From positions 557,573 through 593,865 of the forward strand of contig NZ_LWIG01000026.1 of assembly GCF_002068095.1 (NCBI RefSeq): 36,293 bases of DNA, written 5' to 3'. The position numbers and the translations under genes are program-made. The notes beneath the pieces were generated by a model that made no database searches, had not been told where the DNA came from, and was given only the letters and a program-made list of their open reading frames with translations. The DNA is from Bradyrhizobium sacchari (GTDB lineage Bacteria > Pseudomonadota > Alphaproteobacteria > Rhizobiales > Xanthobacteraceae). This document shows, in pieces, positions 25,101 to 33,059 of this stretch (position 1 is the first letter of the stretch; the number at the start of each line of letters is the position of its first letter).

Positions 25101-28006
25101 TTCGCCGCGCATTTGAGGCCGCTAGCAACAGCGGTGACGTCACATTCGCGGCGTTCAGTTGCGCCAGCCTGAATACGAATTTCCTCGCCGCGGGCGATCC
25201 GCTTGCAGAAGCACAGCGCGAAGCCGAGCACGGATTGCGGTGGACGGAGAAGGCGAAGTTCGCCCTGATCGGCGACATCATAACCCCGCAGCTTGGATTG
25301 ATCCGGATGCTCCGCGGCCTGACGCGGCGGTTCGGCGCTCTTCACGACGATCAGTCCGACGAGTTTCGGTTCGAGCGGCATTTGGCCGCCGATCCGGCAT
25401 TCGCACTGCCTGAAAGCTGGTACTGGATCCGAAAATTGCAAGCATGCTTTTTTGCGGGTAATTATGTGTCAGCGGTCGATGCCGCAAACAAGGCGCGCAG
25501 GCTACCCTGGTCATCGCCGCAACTGTTCGAAACGGCGGAATACGAATTCTATGCAGCACTATCGCACGCTGCATGTTGGGATTCGGCCTCCCCCGAACAA
25601 CGGCCAGGGCACTTTGGCGCCTTGACCGCGCACCAGCGGCAGCTCGAATTGTGGGCGCAGGATTGCCCCGAGAATTTCGCGGATCGCGCCGTGCTCGCGG
25701 GCGCCGAAATCGCCCGCCTGCAGGGCAGAGAACTTGACGCCGAGCGTCTCTATGAACAAGCCATCCGCTACGCCCGCGACAACGGCTTCGTCCACCACGA
25801 GGCGCTCGCTTACGAATTGGCCGCGCGCTTTTACGGCACGCGTGGCTTCGAAGAGTTTGCCTGCATCTATCTGCGAAGAGCGCGCGATTGCTATGTTCGC
25901 TGGGGGGCGGTCGGCAAGGTGCGGCAACTAGAGGATATCCATCCGCACCTCAAGGAGGCGAGATCAGAGCCGGGCCCGATGAGCACTATCGGGGCACCGG
26001 TGGAGCATCTCGATCTCGCGACCGTCATCAAGGTTTCTGAAGCGGTATCAGGCGAGATGGTTTTGGAAAAGCTCATCGAGACGCTGATGCACACGGCTAT
26101 TGAACAAGCAGGAGCCGAACGGGGTCTGTTGATCCTGTCGCATGAAAACGAGCCACGCATCGAGGCGGAAGCCACGACGGTCGGCGATAGAGTTACCGTC
26201 GAACTGCGCGATGCAGCCGTGACCGAGGCTGTTCTTCTGGAACCCGTTCTGCAATACGTACTGCGGACCAGAGAGTGCGCTGTTGTCGAGGATGCCGCGT
26301 CTCAGCCTCCTTTTGCCACGGACGCCTACGTTAATCAGCGCAAGGCTCGTTCCATTCTGTGCCTGCCCCTGATCAACCATGCGAAACCAATCGGGGTGCT
26401 CTACCTTGAGAATACACTGGCGCCCCACGTCTTTGCACCCGCGCGCGTTGCTGTTATGAAGTTGCTCGCCTCGCAAGCGGCAATCGCGCTGGAAAATGCG
26501 ACCCTGTATCGCGATCTCAGAGAACGAGAAGCGAAGATCCGCCGCCTGGTCGACGCCAACATCATCGGGATCATTATCTGGGAGCTTGAAGGTCCAATTC
26601 TGGAGGCCAATGATGCGTTTCTGCGCATCGTCGGGTACGACCGTGAGGACCTCGCCTCGGGCCGCCTGCTCTGGACTAAGCTGACACCGCCGGAATGGCT
26701 CGACCGCCACGAGCGATGGTGGATCCCGGAACTGAAGAAGTCGGGCAGCGTGCAGCCGTTCGAGAAAGAGTATTTTCGCAAGGACGGAAGCCGCGTCCCG
26801 GTGTTGATCGGAATGGCTGCGTTCGACGCTCAACGGGATCAAGGCGTCTCCTTTGTCGTCGACCTGACGGAGCGCAAGCGGTCCGAGGAAGCACTGCGAG
26901 AGAGCGAGGAGCGTTTTCGTACTCTCGTACAGTTCTCTTTCGACGTGTACTGGGAATCCGATGCGAACCATCGCTTCATCCGCCAGGAGTTCGCCGAAAG
27001 CTTGGTTGACACGCCCGCCGCGGGCTCTGAACTTGGTAAAACCCGCTGGGAGGTGCCCTACTTGGAGCCCGACGAGGAGGCCTGGCGCAAGCATCGGGAG
27101 ACCCTCGATGCCCACCTGCCGTTCCGCGATTTCGAACTTGCGCGCCCAACGCCCGACGGCCGCAAGCGCTACGTGGCCGTCTCCGGGATGCCGGTTTTCG
27201 ATCAGGCCGGGCAGTTCACCGGCTATCGCGGCGTCGGACGGCACGTCACCGAACAGAAGCGGGCCGCGGAGGCCCTGCGCGAGATGCAGAGGGAGTTGGC
27301 GCATGCCAACCGCCTCGCCACCATGGGCGAGCTCACGGCCTCGATCGCCCACGAAGTGAGCCAGCCGATTGCCGGGGCATCCATGAATGCTGGTGCGGCC
27401 GCGCGATTCCTTGACAGAAACCCGCCCGACCTCGAGCGAGTTCGGGAATCACTGGGTTGGATTATCAACGACACCGCGAGGGCCGGCGACATCATCCAAC
27501 GAATTCGTGATCTCATCAAGAAAGCGCCGCCCCGGAAGGGTCGCTTGGACATCAATGAGGCGATCCGGGACGTGATTGAGCTTGCCCGCGGCGAAGCGAT
27601 GAAGAACGACGTCTCGGTGCAGACCGAACTTGCAGACAGCTTGCCGCTTGTCGAGGGCGATCGCGTCCAATTGCAGCAGGTGATACTCAATCTGATTATC
27701 AATGCCGTCCAGGCAATAGGCACGGTCGCGGACGGACCCAGAAGAGTGCTGATCACCACGGCGCAGGCTGCGCCTGAGTGCATTCTCGTCGAGGTGAAGG
27801 ACTCCGGACCGGGATTGATCGTGGAAAATCTCGAACGCGTCTTCGACCCCTTCTACACGACGAAGCCGGGCGGCCTGGGGGTCGGACTGTCGATTTGCCG
27901 CTCGATCATCGAAGCTCATGCCGGGCGCTTATGGGTGACCCGCAATCTGCCGCGAGGTGCGATTTTTCACTTCACGGTGCCGGCCTACCCCGCTGACGCC
28001 TCGTGA
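22133..28006 (+). CDS. Trifunctional Ser/Thr-kinase-like / AAA ATPase / sensor histidine kinase
   Basis: This giant signalling protein has about 1957 residues. In order it has a Ser/Thr-kinase-like domain (about 1-275), an AAA ATPase with Walker A GVSGVGKSS near 328 and Walker B LFLDDLQWID near 455, a long helical TPR-like region, a GAF domain (about 1310-1455), two PAS domains (about 1465-1580 and 1590-1705), and a HisKA domain with phospho-acceptor His1740 in SIAHEVSQPIAG. A HATPase domain follows with NLIINAVQAI, DSGPGL and GGLGVGLSI. The kinase domain keeps HKDVKP, but the magnesium-binding Asn is His and DFG is replaced by GFG, so it may be a pseudokinase. ATG 22133 (MDSRFQVLWEDD) fits the family start; ATG 22061 would add 24 residues. 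No response regulator adjoins it. Confidence 0.92.
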   Translation: MDSRFQVLWEDDARLFCRALRTDADGTGRSVLAIRPRAEHVSSGILDRLAHEFALKDQLDGTWAMRPFGLEYDGGRPVLLLDDPGGQPLEQLLGTPMDIGRFLRLAIGIATALNKVHQRGLVHKDVKPAHILVNCEDGRIRFTGFGIASRLARERRTPGPPEFIVGTLPYMAPEQTGWMNRSIDFRSDLYSLGATLYQMLTGSLPFTAVHSMEWVHCHIARRPVPPSERVSTVPPAISAIVLKLLAKSAEQRYQSASGLEHDLRRCLNKWETERRIEEFALGQYDTLDRLLIPEKLYGRESEIESLLAAFDRMIKSGAPQLVLVSGVSGVGKSSVVNELHRRLVPSHGLFASSKFDQYKSDIPYSTLVEAFQSLVRSLLGKDDAELASWRQALHDALGANGRLVVDLIPELRLIMGEQPPVPELPARQARDRFHHMLRRFIGVFARAEHPLALFLDDLQWIDAATLDLLEDLLTRPDLQYLMLIGSFRDNEVNAVHPLRRGLEALRKAGANLQQIILAPLDDDQISQLLSDALGCDLQRAAPLAQLIHDKTAGNPFFVNQFLHMLADEGLVRFDHDEGCWCWDLDRIHVKAHTDNVVDLMIAKLSQLPADTQNTLQALACLGNYVETTTLSIVLGGSEQQVHAALWEATRQQLVEQQNGAYRFVHDRVQESCYSLIPDHQRAALHLRIGRQLLAQTSGEKREKAIFAIVNQLNRGAALITSPDEREQIAELNLTASLRARGSAAYASSLSYAAAGATLLPDDRWKRCQQLAFSLELHRAECEFVTGAVIEAEQRLQELTTRSANAADLAVVARRLVDLYTTLSKPARAVCIGLSCLEQLGIRWVAHPSDDYVREEYERVLSRFGDRPIEALLDLPLMTDALALATLDLLMALMPPAFFTDANLRSLVVIKAVDLSLEWGNSDSSCVPYVMFGAIAGTRFGDYQTGLRFSGIGTELVERREFSRVHARTYLNYGNLVLSWTKHLRHARDAFRRAFEAASNSGDVTFAAFSCASLNTNFLAAGDPLAEAQREAEHGLRWTEKAKFALIGDIITPQLGLIRMLRGLTRRFGALHDDQSDEFRFERHLAADPAFALPESWYWIRKLQACFFAGNYVSAVDAANKARRLPWSSPQLFETAEYEFYAALSHAACWDSASPEQRPGHFGALTAHQRQLELWAQDCPENFADRAVLAGAEIARLQGRELDAERLYEQAIRYARDNGFVHHEALAYELAARFYGTRGFEEFACIYLRRARDCYVRWGAVGKVRQLEDIHPHLKEARSEPGPMSTIGAPVEHLDLATVIKVSEAVSGEMVLEKLIETLMHTAIEQAGAERGLLILSHENEPRIEAEATTVGDRVTVELRDAAVTEAVLLEPVLQYVLRTRECAVVEDAASQPPFATDAYVNQRKARSILCLPLINHAKPIGVLYLENTLAPHVFAPARVAVMKLLASQAAIALENATLYRDLREREAKIRRLVDANIIGIIIWELEGPILEANDAFLRIVGYDREDLASGRLLWTKLTPPEWLDRHERWWIPELKKSGSVQPFEKEYFRKDGSRVPVLIGMAAFDAQRDQGVSFVVDLTERKRSEEALRESEERFRTLVQFSFDVYWESDANHRFIRQEFAESLVDTPAAGSELGKTRWEVPYLEPDEEAWRKHRETLDAHLPFRDFELARPTPDGRKRYVAVSGMPVFDQAGQFTGYRGVGRHVTEQKRAAEALREMQRELAHANRLATMGELTASIAHEVSQPIAGASMNAGAAARFLDRNPPDLERVRESLGWIINDTARAGDIIQRIRDLIKKAPPRKGRLDINEAIRDVIELARGEAMKNDVSVQTELADSLPLVEGDRVQLQQVILNLIINAVQAIGTVADGPRRVLITTAQAAPECILVEVKDSGPGLIVENLERVFDPFYTTKPGGLGVGLSICRSIIEAHAGRLWVTRNLPRGAIFHFTVPAYPADAS

Positions 28007-28063
28007 TGATCACCGCTTTCAACTTTCGCGCACCGGCGTCCTTCGAGCGGGGTAGCGATCGCG

Positions 28064-28312
28064 CTAGAGGCAATTCGATGCTTTCGTGTTCAAGTCCTGC
28101 ACACGCGCCACAAGCTGGCTCACATTGGCTGTGATGAGATTTTTCTTGATCTCCCGGTGCACACGCAGCCTCCTGACCAGCCGCTCAAATGGTTGGAGCA
28201 GCGCCCTGAGCCCCTCGATCCAGTACTCCCGCGAGCGTTTTGGAAAGCCGGTTGTCAGGAGATCGGCGACGGCGTCGAGATCGGCTGCTCCTATCTCACG
28301 ACATCGGACCAT
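28064..28312 (-). pseudogene. N-terminal stub of a GNAT acetyltransferase
   Basis: The 82-codon frame starts MVRCREIGAADLDAVADL and continues LLTTGFPKRSREYWIEGLRAL. This is a typical beginning of a GNAT-family protein that is normally about 190 residues. After residue 39 the sequence changes to a charged stretch (RLVRRLRVHREIKKNL) without GNAT features, and the acetyl-CoA-binding R/Q-x-x-G-x-G/A motif is missing. It begins 23 bases after the metA-like stop on the same strand, so it marks a break point at the end of that operon. Confidence 0.5.
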
Positions 28313-28335
28313 CGTCTGAACTCTCACTCCCTGTA

Positions 28336-29472
28336 TCAAAGCCGCCTGGTGGTTCCGGGGTTTGGCGAGCGTGCCAGACGAGCGGATGGAGCGGCAACCA
28401 ACTTGCGTCCGCGACGATGCGGCGGAATTGCGGCTGCAGCGAGAGCTGCGTCTCGCACCGAATGTGAGCGTCGGGCCCGCTGCGACACAATATAGTGTAA
28501 CCAATTGCGGTATATCCGCCGGGCCGGAAGACGCCAGACATTGCTAAGTTCCTTCGCCAGCTGATCGGCCGGAAACTCGGCAAAAAGCTCCGGGCTTCTG
28601 TCGGAAAGAGCTTTCTGTCGGAACGCGATCAGCATCTTTTCCGCACCCTCGTTCAAATAGTTTCTCGGTATCGTCGGACAGACTTCGTTCTCTCCCCGGA
28701 GGAAACGCCCCATGTCTCTTCGATATTCACCAAGCAGACTCTGGGTCTCATATTCGGGGTGGCCCTGGAAATGGATGAAAAGACTGTTCTTCTGCTGCTT
28801 GACGAAGCAGTCGACCCCGGCCTCCGCCGACCAGGTGAGAACCGAGTATCCGCAGTCCGTGAGATCCTCCTCCTGCACCTCATTCCAACGGGCGTGCGGT
28901 ATTCGGAAGGTCCTTGGTACATCCTGCATCAAGGGATGATGTCTCGTCTTTGTTTGAGCGAAGACACCGAAACATTTGGCAGGCAGTTTGTGGCGCGCAA
29001 CGCCGTCCAGGTGCAGGACAGCTCCATGAACAGCCAGGCAGGAAAACACCGACGACACGGTATTCTTCGTCGCCCAGTCGGCGATCTCGGCAAAGGTGGT
29101 CCAATATGGCTCGTCTGTCAGGCTGGCGGCTCGCGGTTCGGCGCCCGTCACGATCACTCCATCCAGGCTGCTGTTCAGCAGGTCACCGATGCCACGGTAG
29201 TACCGGCGCACGTAGTCGCGCCCCCATTCCGAACGGGGGGTCGACTCCATCGTATAGAAGTGCAGCCTGACGCAAACTCGTCCCGCGGCCGCATCGAGCA
29301 GGTCGAACAGCTGGCGCTCGGTCGACATCAGGGCGGCATCCGACATGTTGTTGATAAGGCCGATGTCGATACAATCTCCCCGGCTCCCCAAGGGCGCCTT
29401 CGCACAGGCGCCGCTCGGCGTCCTGGAGAAGAGGTGGTGCTCGTGCGAATCTATATCGATTAAGACAGTCAT
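28336..29472 (-). CDS. metA: MetA-like homoserine O-acyltransferase (HTS family)
   Basis: Enzymes of this family acylate the side-chain hydroxyl of homoserine from succinyl- or acetyl-CoA. The catalytic triad is complete: Cys145 in SSVFSCLAVHGA, His238 and Glu240 in IHFQGHPEYE, all three residues later than in E. coli MetA (142, 235, 237). INNMSDAALMSTERQ and RRDMGRFL are also typical. The loop after VTG is AEPRAASLTDEPYW, unlike the APLG or APVE of classical enzymes, so the acyl donor is uncertain. At 378 residues it is longer than usual, with a basic tail of about 45 residues. Its start overlaps the MetY-like stop by four bases, so the two are coupled and probably consecutive in one pathway. 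Confidence 0.9.
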   Translation of the reverse strand: MTVLIDIDSHEHHLFSRTPSGACAKAPLGSRGDCIDIGLINNMSDAALMSTERQLFDLLDAAAGRVCVRLHFYTMESTPRSEWGRDYVRRYYRGIGDLLNSSLDGVIVTGAEPRAASLTDEPYWTTFAEIADWATKNTVSSVFSCLAVHGAVLHLDGVARHKLPAKCFGVFAQTKTRHHPLMQDVPRTFRIPHARWNEVQEEDLTDCGYSVLTWSAEAGVDCFVKQQKNSLFIHFQGHPEYETQSLLGEYRRDMGRFLRGENEVCPTIPRNYLNEGAEKMLIAFRQKALSDRSPELFAEFPADQLAKELSNVWRLPARRIYRNWLHYIVSQRARRSHSVRDAALAAAAIPPHRRGRKLVAAPSARLARSPNPGTTRRL

Positions 29473-30770
29473 CCGAATGCCTTCACGGTTGCCGAAACAT
29501 TCGCGCCGCAGAGCGCCTGATCGAGATCCGCGAGGATGTCGTCGATGTGCTCAATTCCGACGCTCAGCCTGATCATCTCGGGCCGCACGCCAGCCCTCTC
29601 CTGCTCTTCGACGGACATTTGCCGGTGCGTCGTCGATGCGGGGTGGCACGCGAGCGTTTTCGCATCGCCGATGTTGACCAGTCGCTTGCAGAGCTTCAGC
29701 CTGTCGTAGAACCGCTTGCCCGCCTCGAAACCTCCGGCGACACCAAAAGTCAGCAGCGAACACGCCCGACCATCCAGATACTTCTGCGTCAATTCGAAAT
29801 AGGGACTATCGTGAAAGCCCGCATAATTTACCCACCCGACACGGCCGTCATCGCGCAGGTATCGCGCGACCTTTGCGCCATTCTCGACGTGCCGCTCGAT
29901 CCGGAGCGCAACGGTCTCGATGCCCTGGAGCAGCAGGAAAGCGTTCATCGGTGCCAGCACGGCGCCTGTGGTTCTCTGGGAAACGGCGCGGCAACGCGCG
30001 ATGTAGGCAGCGGCGCCGTAGCGCTCGGTGAAGACCAGACCGTGGTACGATTTCTCCGGTTCGTTCATCATCTGGAAGCGTCGACGATGCTCCGTCCAAG
30101 GAAACCTACCGCTGTCGATGATGATTCCACCGAGTGTGGTGCCATGCCCGCCCATGAATTTCGTAAGTGACTCCACAACGATGTCGGCGCCGTACTCGAT
30201 CGGCCTGAGAAGGATCGGTGTCGGCACGGTGTTGTCGACGATCAGCGGAACGCCGTGCCGGTGCGCGGCATCAGCCATCGCCTCGATGTCGCAGACGTTG
30301 CCGGCCGGATTTCCGACGCTCTCACAAAACACCGCCCGTGTATCGTCGTCGATCAGCCGTTCAACGCTTTCCGGCTGGTCGTCTTCCGCAAAGCGGACGG
30401 CAATGCCCTGCCTCGGCAGGATGTGCGCGAACAGCGTATGTGTGGTGCCGTAGAGCTGCGGAACCGAGACGATATTGGTACCCATCTCGGCGATGTTTAC
30501 GACCGCATAGTTCACCGCAGCCTGCCCGCAGGCAACGCTGAGTGCCTCGACGCCTCCCTCAAGAGCGGCGACACGCCTCTCCAATACAGCGTTGGTTGGA
30601 TTGCCGATCCGGGTATAACGGAAGCCGTCAACTTCGAGGTTGAAGAGCGCCGCTCCGTGATCGGCGCTATCGAATGCATAGGAGGCCGTCTGGTAGATTG
30701 GCACGGCAACGGCCTTCGTTGCCGGATCGTCGTCGAAGCCGCCGTGGACGGCGACAGTCTCTCTTCTCAT
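29469..30770 (-). CDS. metY: MetY-like O-acylhomoserine sulfhydrylase/aminocarboxypropyltransferase (PLP)
   Basis: This PLP enzyme of the Cys/Met metabolism family carries out gamma-replacement on O-acylhomoserine, classically with sulfide to give homocysteine. From ATG 30770 it has 433 residues, the usual MetY length. Seen are YTRIGNPTNAVLERRVAALEGG (51-72), SVPQLYGTTHTLF around the PLP phosphate and ring site, VDNTVPTP with the Asp that pairs with the pyridine nitrogen, and the PLP lysine Lys204 in ESLTKFMGGHG. The frame is open for another 96 codons upstream, but that part overlaps the aminoacyl:carrier-protein ligase gene and has no family features. Its location in a carrier-protein cluster suggests a nucleophile other than sulfide, which is an inference. 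Confidence 0.9.
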   Translation of the reverse strand: MRRETVAVHGGFDDDPATKAVAVPIYQTASYAFDSADHGAALFNLEVDGFRYTRIGNPTNAVLERRVAALEGGVEALSVACGQAAVNYAVVNIAEMGTNIVSVPQLYGTTHTLFAHILPRQGIAVRFAEDDQPESVERLIDDDTRAVFCESVGNPAGNVCDIEAMADAAHRHGVPLIVDNTVPTPILLRPIEYGADIVVESLTKFMGGHGTTLGGIIIDSGRFPWTEHRRRFQMMNEPEKSYHGLVFTERYGAAAYIARCRAVSQRTTGAVLAPMNAFLLLQGIETVALRIERHVENGAKVARYLRDDGRVGWVNYAGFHDSPYFELTQKYLDGRACSLLTFGVAGGFEAGKRFYDRLKLCKRLVNIGDAKTLACHPASTTHRQMSVEEQERAGVRPEMIRLSVGIEHIDDILADLDQALCGANVSATVKAFG

Positions 30771-30802
30771 GGTAGCTGGCCCTTCGGTTCTCCGGCCCCG
30801 GG

Positions 30803-31807
30803 CTAGCTCCCGACTTCCTTGGCGCATCGGACCTCCCCGCTTGCTGAAGGTGCTCGGTCGTCGGCCTGCGCGAAGTCCAGCAGCTCGCGCACTGCGGTCG
30901 GCCACCGATCGACGTCTTTGCCGTGGGTATGGAACATGGCGACCGCCAGACGATCCATTCCGAACGCCACGCAGGCAGTGTGAGCCGGCCTGGACGCTGC
31001 ATCGACGATGCCCCAGGTCGTGCCGAAATGATCCCGGTGGTAGTTGAAGCTCATGCAAGCGGTCGGCCGTTCCTCCGAGCGCAGCGGCACCACCAGTTCA
31101 AACTTCAGCGACTGCTGCTTCTGACTTACCGCCATCATCTGCCCGACCCGGCCGAAGAACGGGTCGTTGGCGTGGTCGATCCTAAAGGTTAGGCCGAGAG
31201 CTCGGGCGATCTTCTGCGCGCGCATGATCCAGCGCTCACGGAACGCCGAGACGTGATCAGCACTGCCGATGCAGACGAATTCCCGCATTCGGAAGGACTG
31301 CAGCCGGTCGAGATGGCGCGACGGCTCGCGACGGAAACAGTCGGCGGCCACGTCGAAGGTCCAGCCGCCGGCAGGCACGGGCCCTCGGCTCGCCGCGATC
31401 GGATAGACCGGATAGCAGGCGGCCGGCGACAGAACGAGATCGGCCGGAGATAGCGAGGTGGTCCAGTCACCGCCGGCATCGAAGCGGCTGACCGCCGCGT
31501 CAATCTCGCTTTCCATGCCGTGCAAGCCGCAGACGCAGCCGAGGAGGTTGGGAAAGCTCTTCAGGTAGCCCGACCTCTCGAGCTGGGCGCGGTTCATGAC
31601 AGGCGGAAAACGCATCACCTCGGTGTTCGGGTCGCGATTTCGCGAGATCACCACGGCAATTCGCTCCACGATGTCTTCATAGAGTGCGGTGCGGCCATAG
31701 ACGCCGGGCGAGCCCATCTCGTGGAACAGTGCATCGGCGAGATGGTCCAATGGATCCGCTTGAAGCGGAGTGGAGGTTGCTGGTGTTTCAACAATTGCCA
31801 CTTTCAT
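30803..31807 (-). CDS. Amino acid:[carrier protein] ligase (truncated seryl-tRNA-synthetase homologue)
   Basis: These enzymes are class II aminoacyl-tRNA-synthetase relatives that lack the tRNA-binding arm. They activate glycine or alanine with ATP and transfer it to the phosphopantetheine of a small carrier protein. The protein has 334 residues. Zinc-ligand positions known from the Bradyrhizobium enzyme Bll0957 are matched exactly: Cys131 (PAACYPVYP), Glu176 (FRMREFVCIGS) and Cys279 (AHTACVAFGMDRL). The motif 2 region FRMREF, and GMDRL of motif 3, are clear. ATG 31807 has AAGGAGAGGG just upstream. It is 25 bases after the acyl-CoA-dehydrogenase-like gene and 32 before the MetY-like gene. The expected carrier is encoded divergently at 33304. 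Gly or Ala is expected from the family; the real substrate is open. Confidence 0.9.
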   Translation of the reverse strand: MKVAIVETPATSTPLQADPLDHLADALFHEMGSPGVYGRTALYEDIVERIAVVISRNRDPNTEVMRFPPVMNRAQLERSGYLKSFPNLLGCVCGLHGMESEIDAAVSRFDAGGDWTTSLSPADLVLSPAACYPVYPIAASRGPVPAGGWTFDVAADCFRREPSRHLDRLQSFRMREFVCIGSADHVSAFRERWIMRAQKIARALGLTFRIDHANDPFFGRVGQMMAVSQKQQSLKFELVVPLRSEERPTACMSFNYHRDHFGTTWGIVDAASRPAHTACVAFGMDRLAVAMFHTHGKDVDRWPTAVRELLDFAQADDRAPSASGEVRCAKEVGS

Positions 31808-31832
31808 CAGGCCCTCTCCTTCCCAGAGAAAA

Positions 31833-33059
31833 TCAATCACACAGCGACTCCGGAACCGTGCTCATGAGCGTAGCTGGGCCGATGTTTGCGAGGATGCGAT
31901 CGTTGTTGATCATGATCGGAGCGGAAAGCACGTCACGCAGGTGGCGGCCGATACTCACGTCGGTGTCGTTGCGGTAACCGGAGAGGCCGCAGGTGCGCAT
32001 CGCGTGCATGACGGTCGCAACCGCAAGCTCGGAGGCCTCCACCTTGAGAAGGTTGATCGAGGACTGGAAGTCGACGGACGACAGCGCGCGCACGTCTTGT
32101 CCACGAACCTCATAGAATTGCAGACTTGCCGCGATGATGGCGCGTAATTTCGTCAGCGTCATCCTGGCGGCGGTAAAGTGCGCCGCGGCAGGAGGCATAT
32201 TGCCGCCCGATCCGCGAGCGGCCTTGCGGACGAAGAGCTGTGCCCGATCCACTGCCGCTGCGGAGATTCCGGCCCAGACCGAGGACCAGCACAGATGGGC
32301 GACGGGCGTCATCGTCTGCGCATGGATCTTTTCGTATGCTACCGGGAATATCTGGTCCGCAGTGCCCCTGAAGTTCAGCTTGAAACCTGCACTGCAGGTT
32401 CCACGCATTCCGAGCGTCTCCCACCCCATGGTGCGCTCAAGCGTATAATCATCACGGGTGATGGCCAGCAGCACCTGATCGGATCCGGCAGCAGATTCGG
32501 ATCGGCGGGCCACTGTGACGATGCCGTCCGCCTCGGCGCCGTACGAAATCACCGTCGCGTCGCGCAGCAGCGAAATCTCGCCGCCTGCGCGCTCCACCGC
32601 GGCCGAACTGAAGCGTATGTTTCCACCGTTCTGGCCTTCCGTGGTCGAGGATGCCAGCAGCAGTTGCTCGGCAGCCACACGTCGCATGAGACTTTCGTGC
32701 CACAAACTTCCCGCGCCGTGGCGAACCAGACACGCGACCTTGGTCTGATGCATCGCGAAAATCATCCCGACTGAGGCGCAGGCGCGACCGAGCGCGTAGC
32801 ACATATCCGCGATTTCGGAGATCGACGCACCTTCCCCGCCGAACTCGATCGGAATCTGGGCTCCGAGAAGACGTTCCTTCCGCGCCGCGTCGATCGCCTT
32901 CTGCGGGAAGCGTGCCTCGCGATCGACCGCCTCTGCCTCCGCCGCGGCGACCTCCGCGACATCTGCCGTTCGCTGTTGGAACGAAGATTCGTCGGAAGAG
33001 AATGCGGTTCGGCCGAACTCAGGAGCGCCGTTGCGGAACTGAACTTCCTGCACAGTCAT
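31833..33059 (-). CDS. Acyl-CoA-dehydrogenase-like flavoprotein
   Basis: This protein of 408 residues has the three-domain acyl-CoA dehydrogenase layout: an N-terminal helical domain (FPQKAIDAARKERLLGAQIPIEFGG), a middle beta domain (SSTTEGQNGGNIRF, TMGWETLGMRGTCSAGFKL) and a C-terminal helical bundle. The usual C-terminal YEGTxxIQ segment with the catalytic Glu is replaced by RDVLSAPIMINNDRILANIG. GGGAGG lies nine bases before ATG. It leads the leftward operon with the aminoacyl:carrier-protein ligase, so its substrate is probably an aminoacyl or acyl group on a carrier protein, comparable to the prolyl-carrier oxidases of pyrrole antibiotic pathways. That parallel is inference. Confidence 0.9.
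   Translation of the reverse strand: MTVQEVQFRNGAPEFGRTAFSSDESSFQQRTADVAEVAAAEAEAVDREARFPQKAIDAARKERLLGAQIPIEFGGEGASISEIADMCYALGRACASVGMIFAMHQTKVACLVRHGAGSLWHESLMRRVAAEQLLLASSTTEGQNGGNIRFSSAAVERAGGEISLLRDATVISYGAEADGIVTVARRSESAAGSDQVLLAITRDDYTLERTMGWETLGMRGTCSAGFKLNFRGTADQIFPVAYEKIHAQTMTPVAHLCWSSVWAGISAAAVDRAQLFVRKAARGSGGNMPPAAAHFTAARMTLTKLRAIIAASLQFYEVRGQDVRALSSVDFQSSINLLKVEASELAVATVMHAMRTCGLSGYRNDTDVSIGRHLRDVLSAPIMINNDRILANIGPATLMSTVPESLCD

Noticed and set aside
22861..25927. Several minus-strand frames of 80-160 codons opposite the trifunctional signalling gene
   Set aside because: They lack ribosome sites and recognisable motifs, and the plus-strand domains are continuous across them.
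30771..31058. N-terminal extension of the MetY-like protein by 96 codons
   Set aside because: The extra residues overlap the end of the aminoacyl:carrier-protein ligase gene and look random. MRRETVAVHGG matches the normal MetY start.
28336..33059. A rhizobitoxine biosynthesis locus
   Set aside because: MetY-like chemistry is shared, but there is no RtxA aminotransferase-fusion protein and no RtxC-type membrane desaturase. The carrier-protein genes have no counterpart in that pathway.
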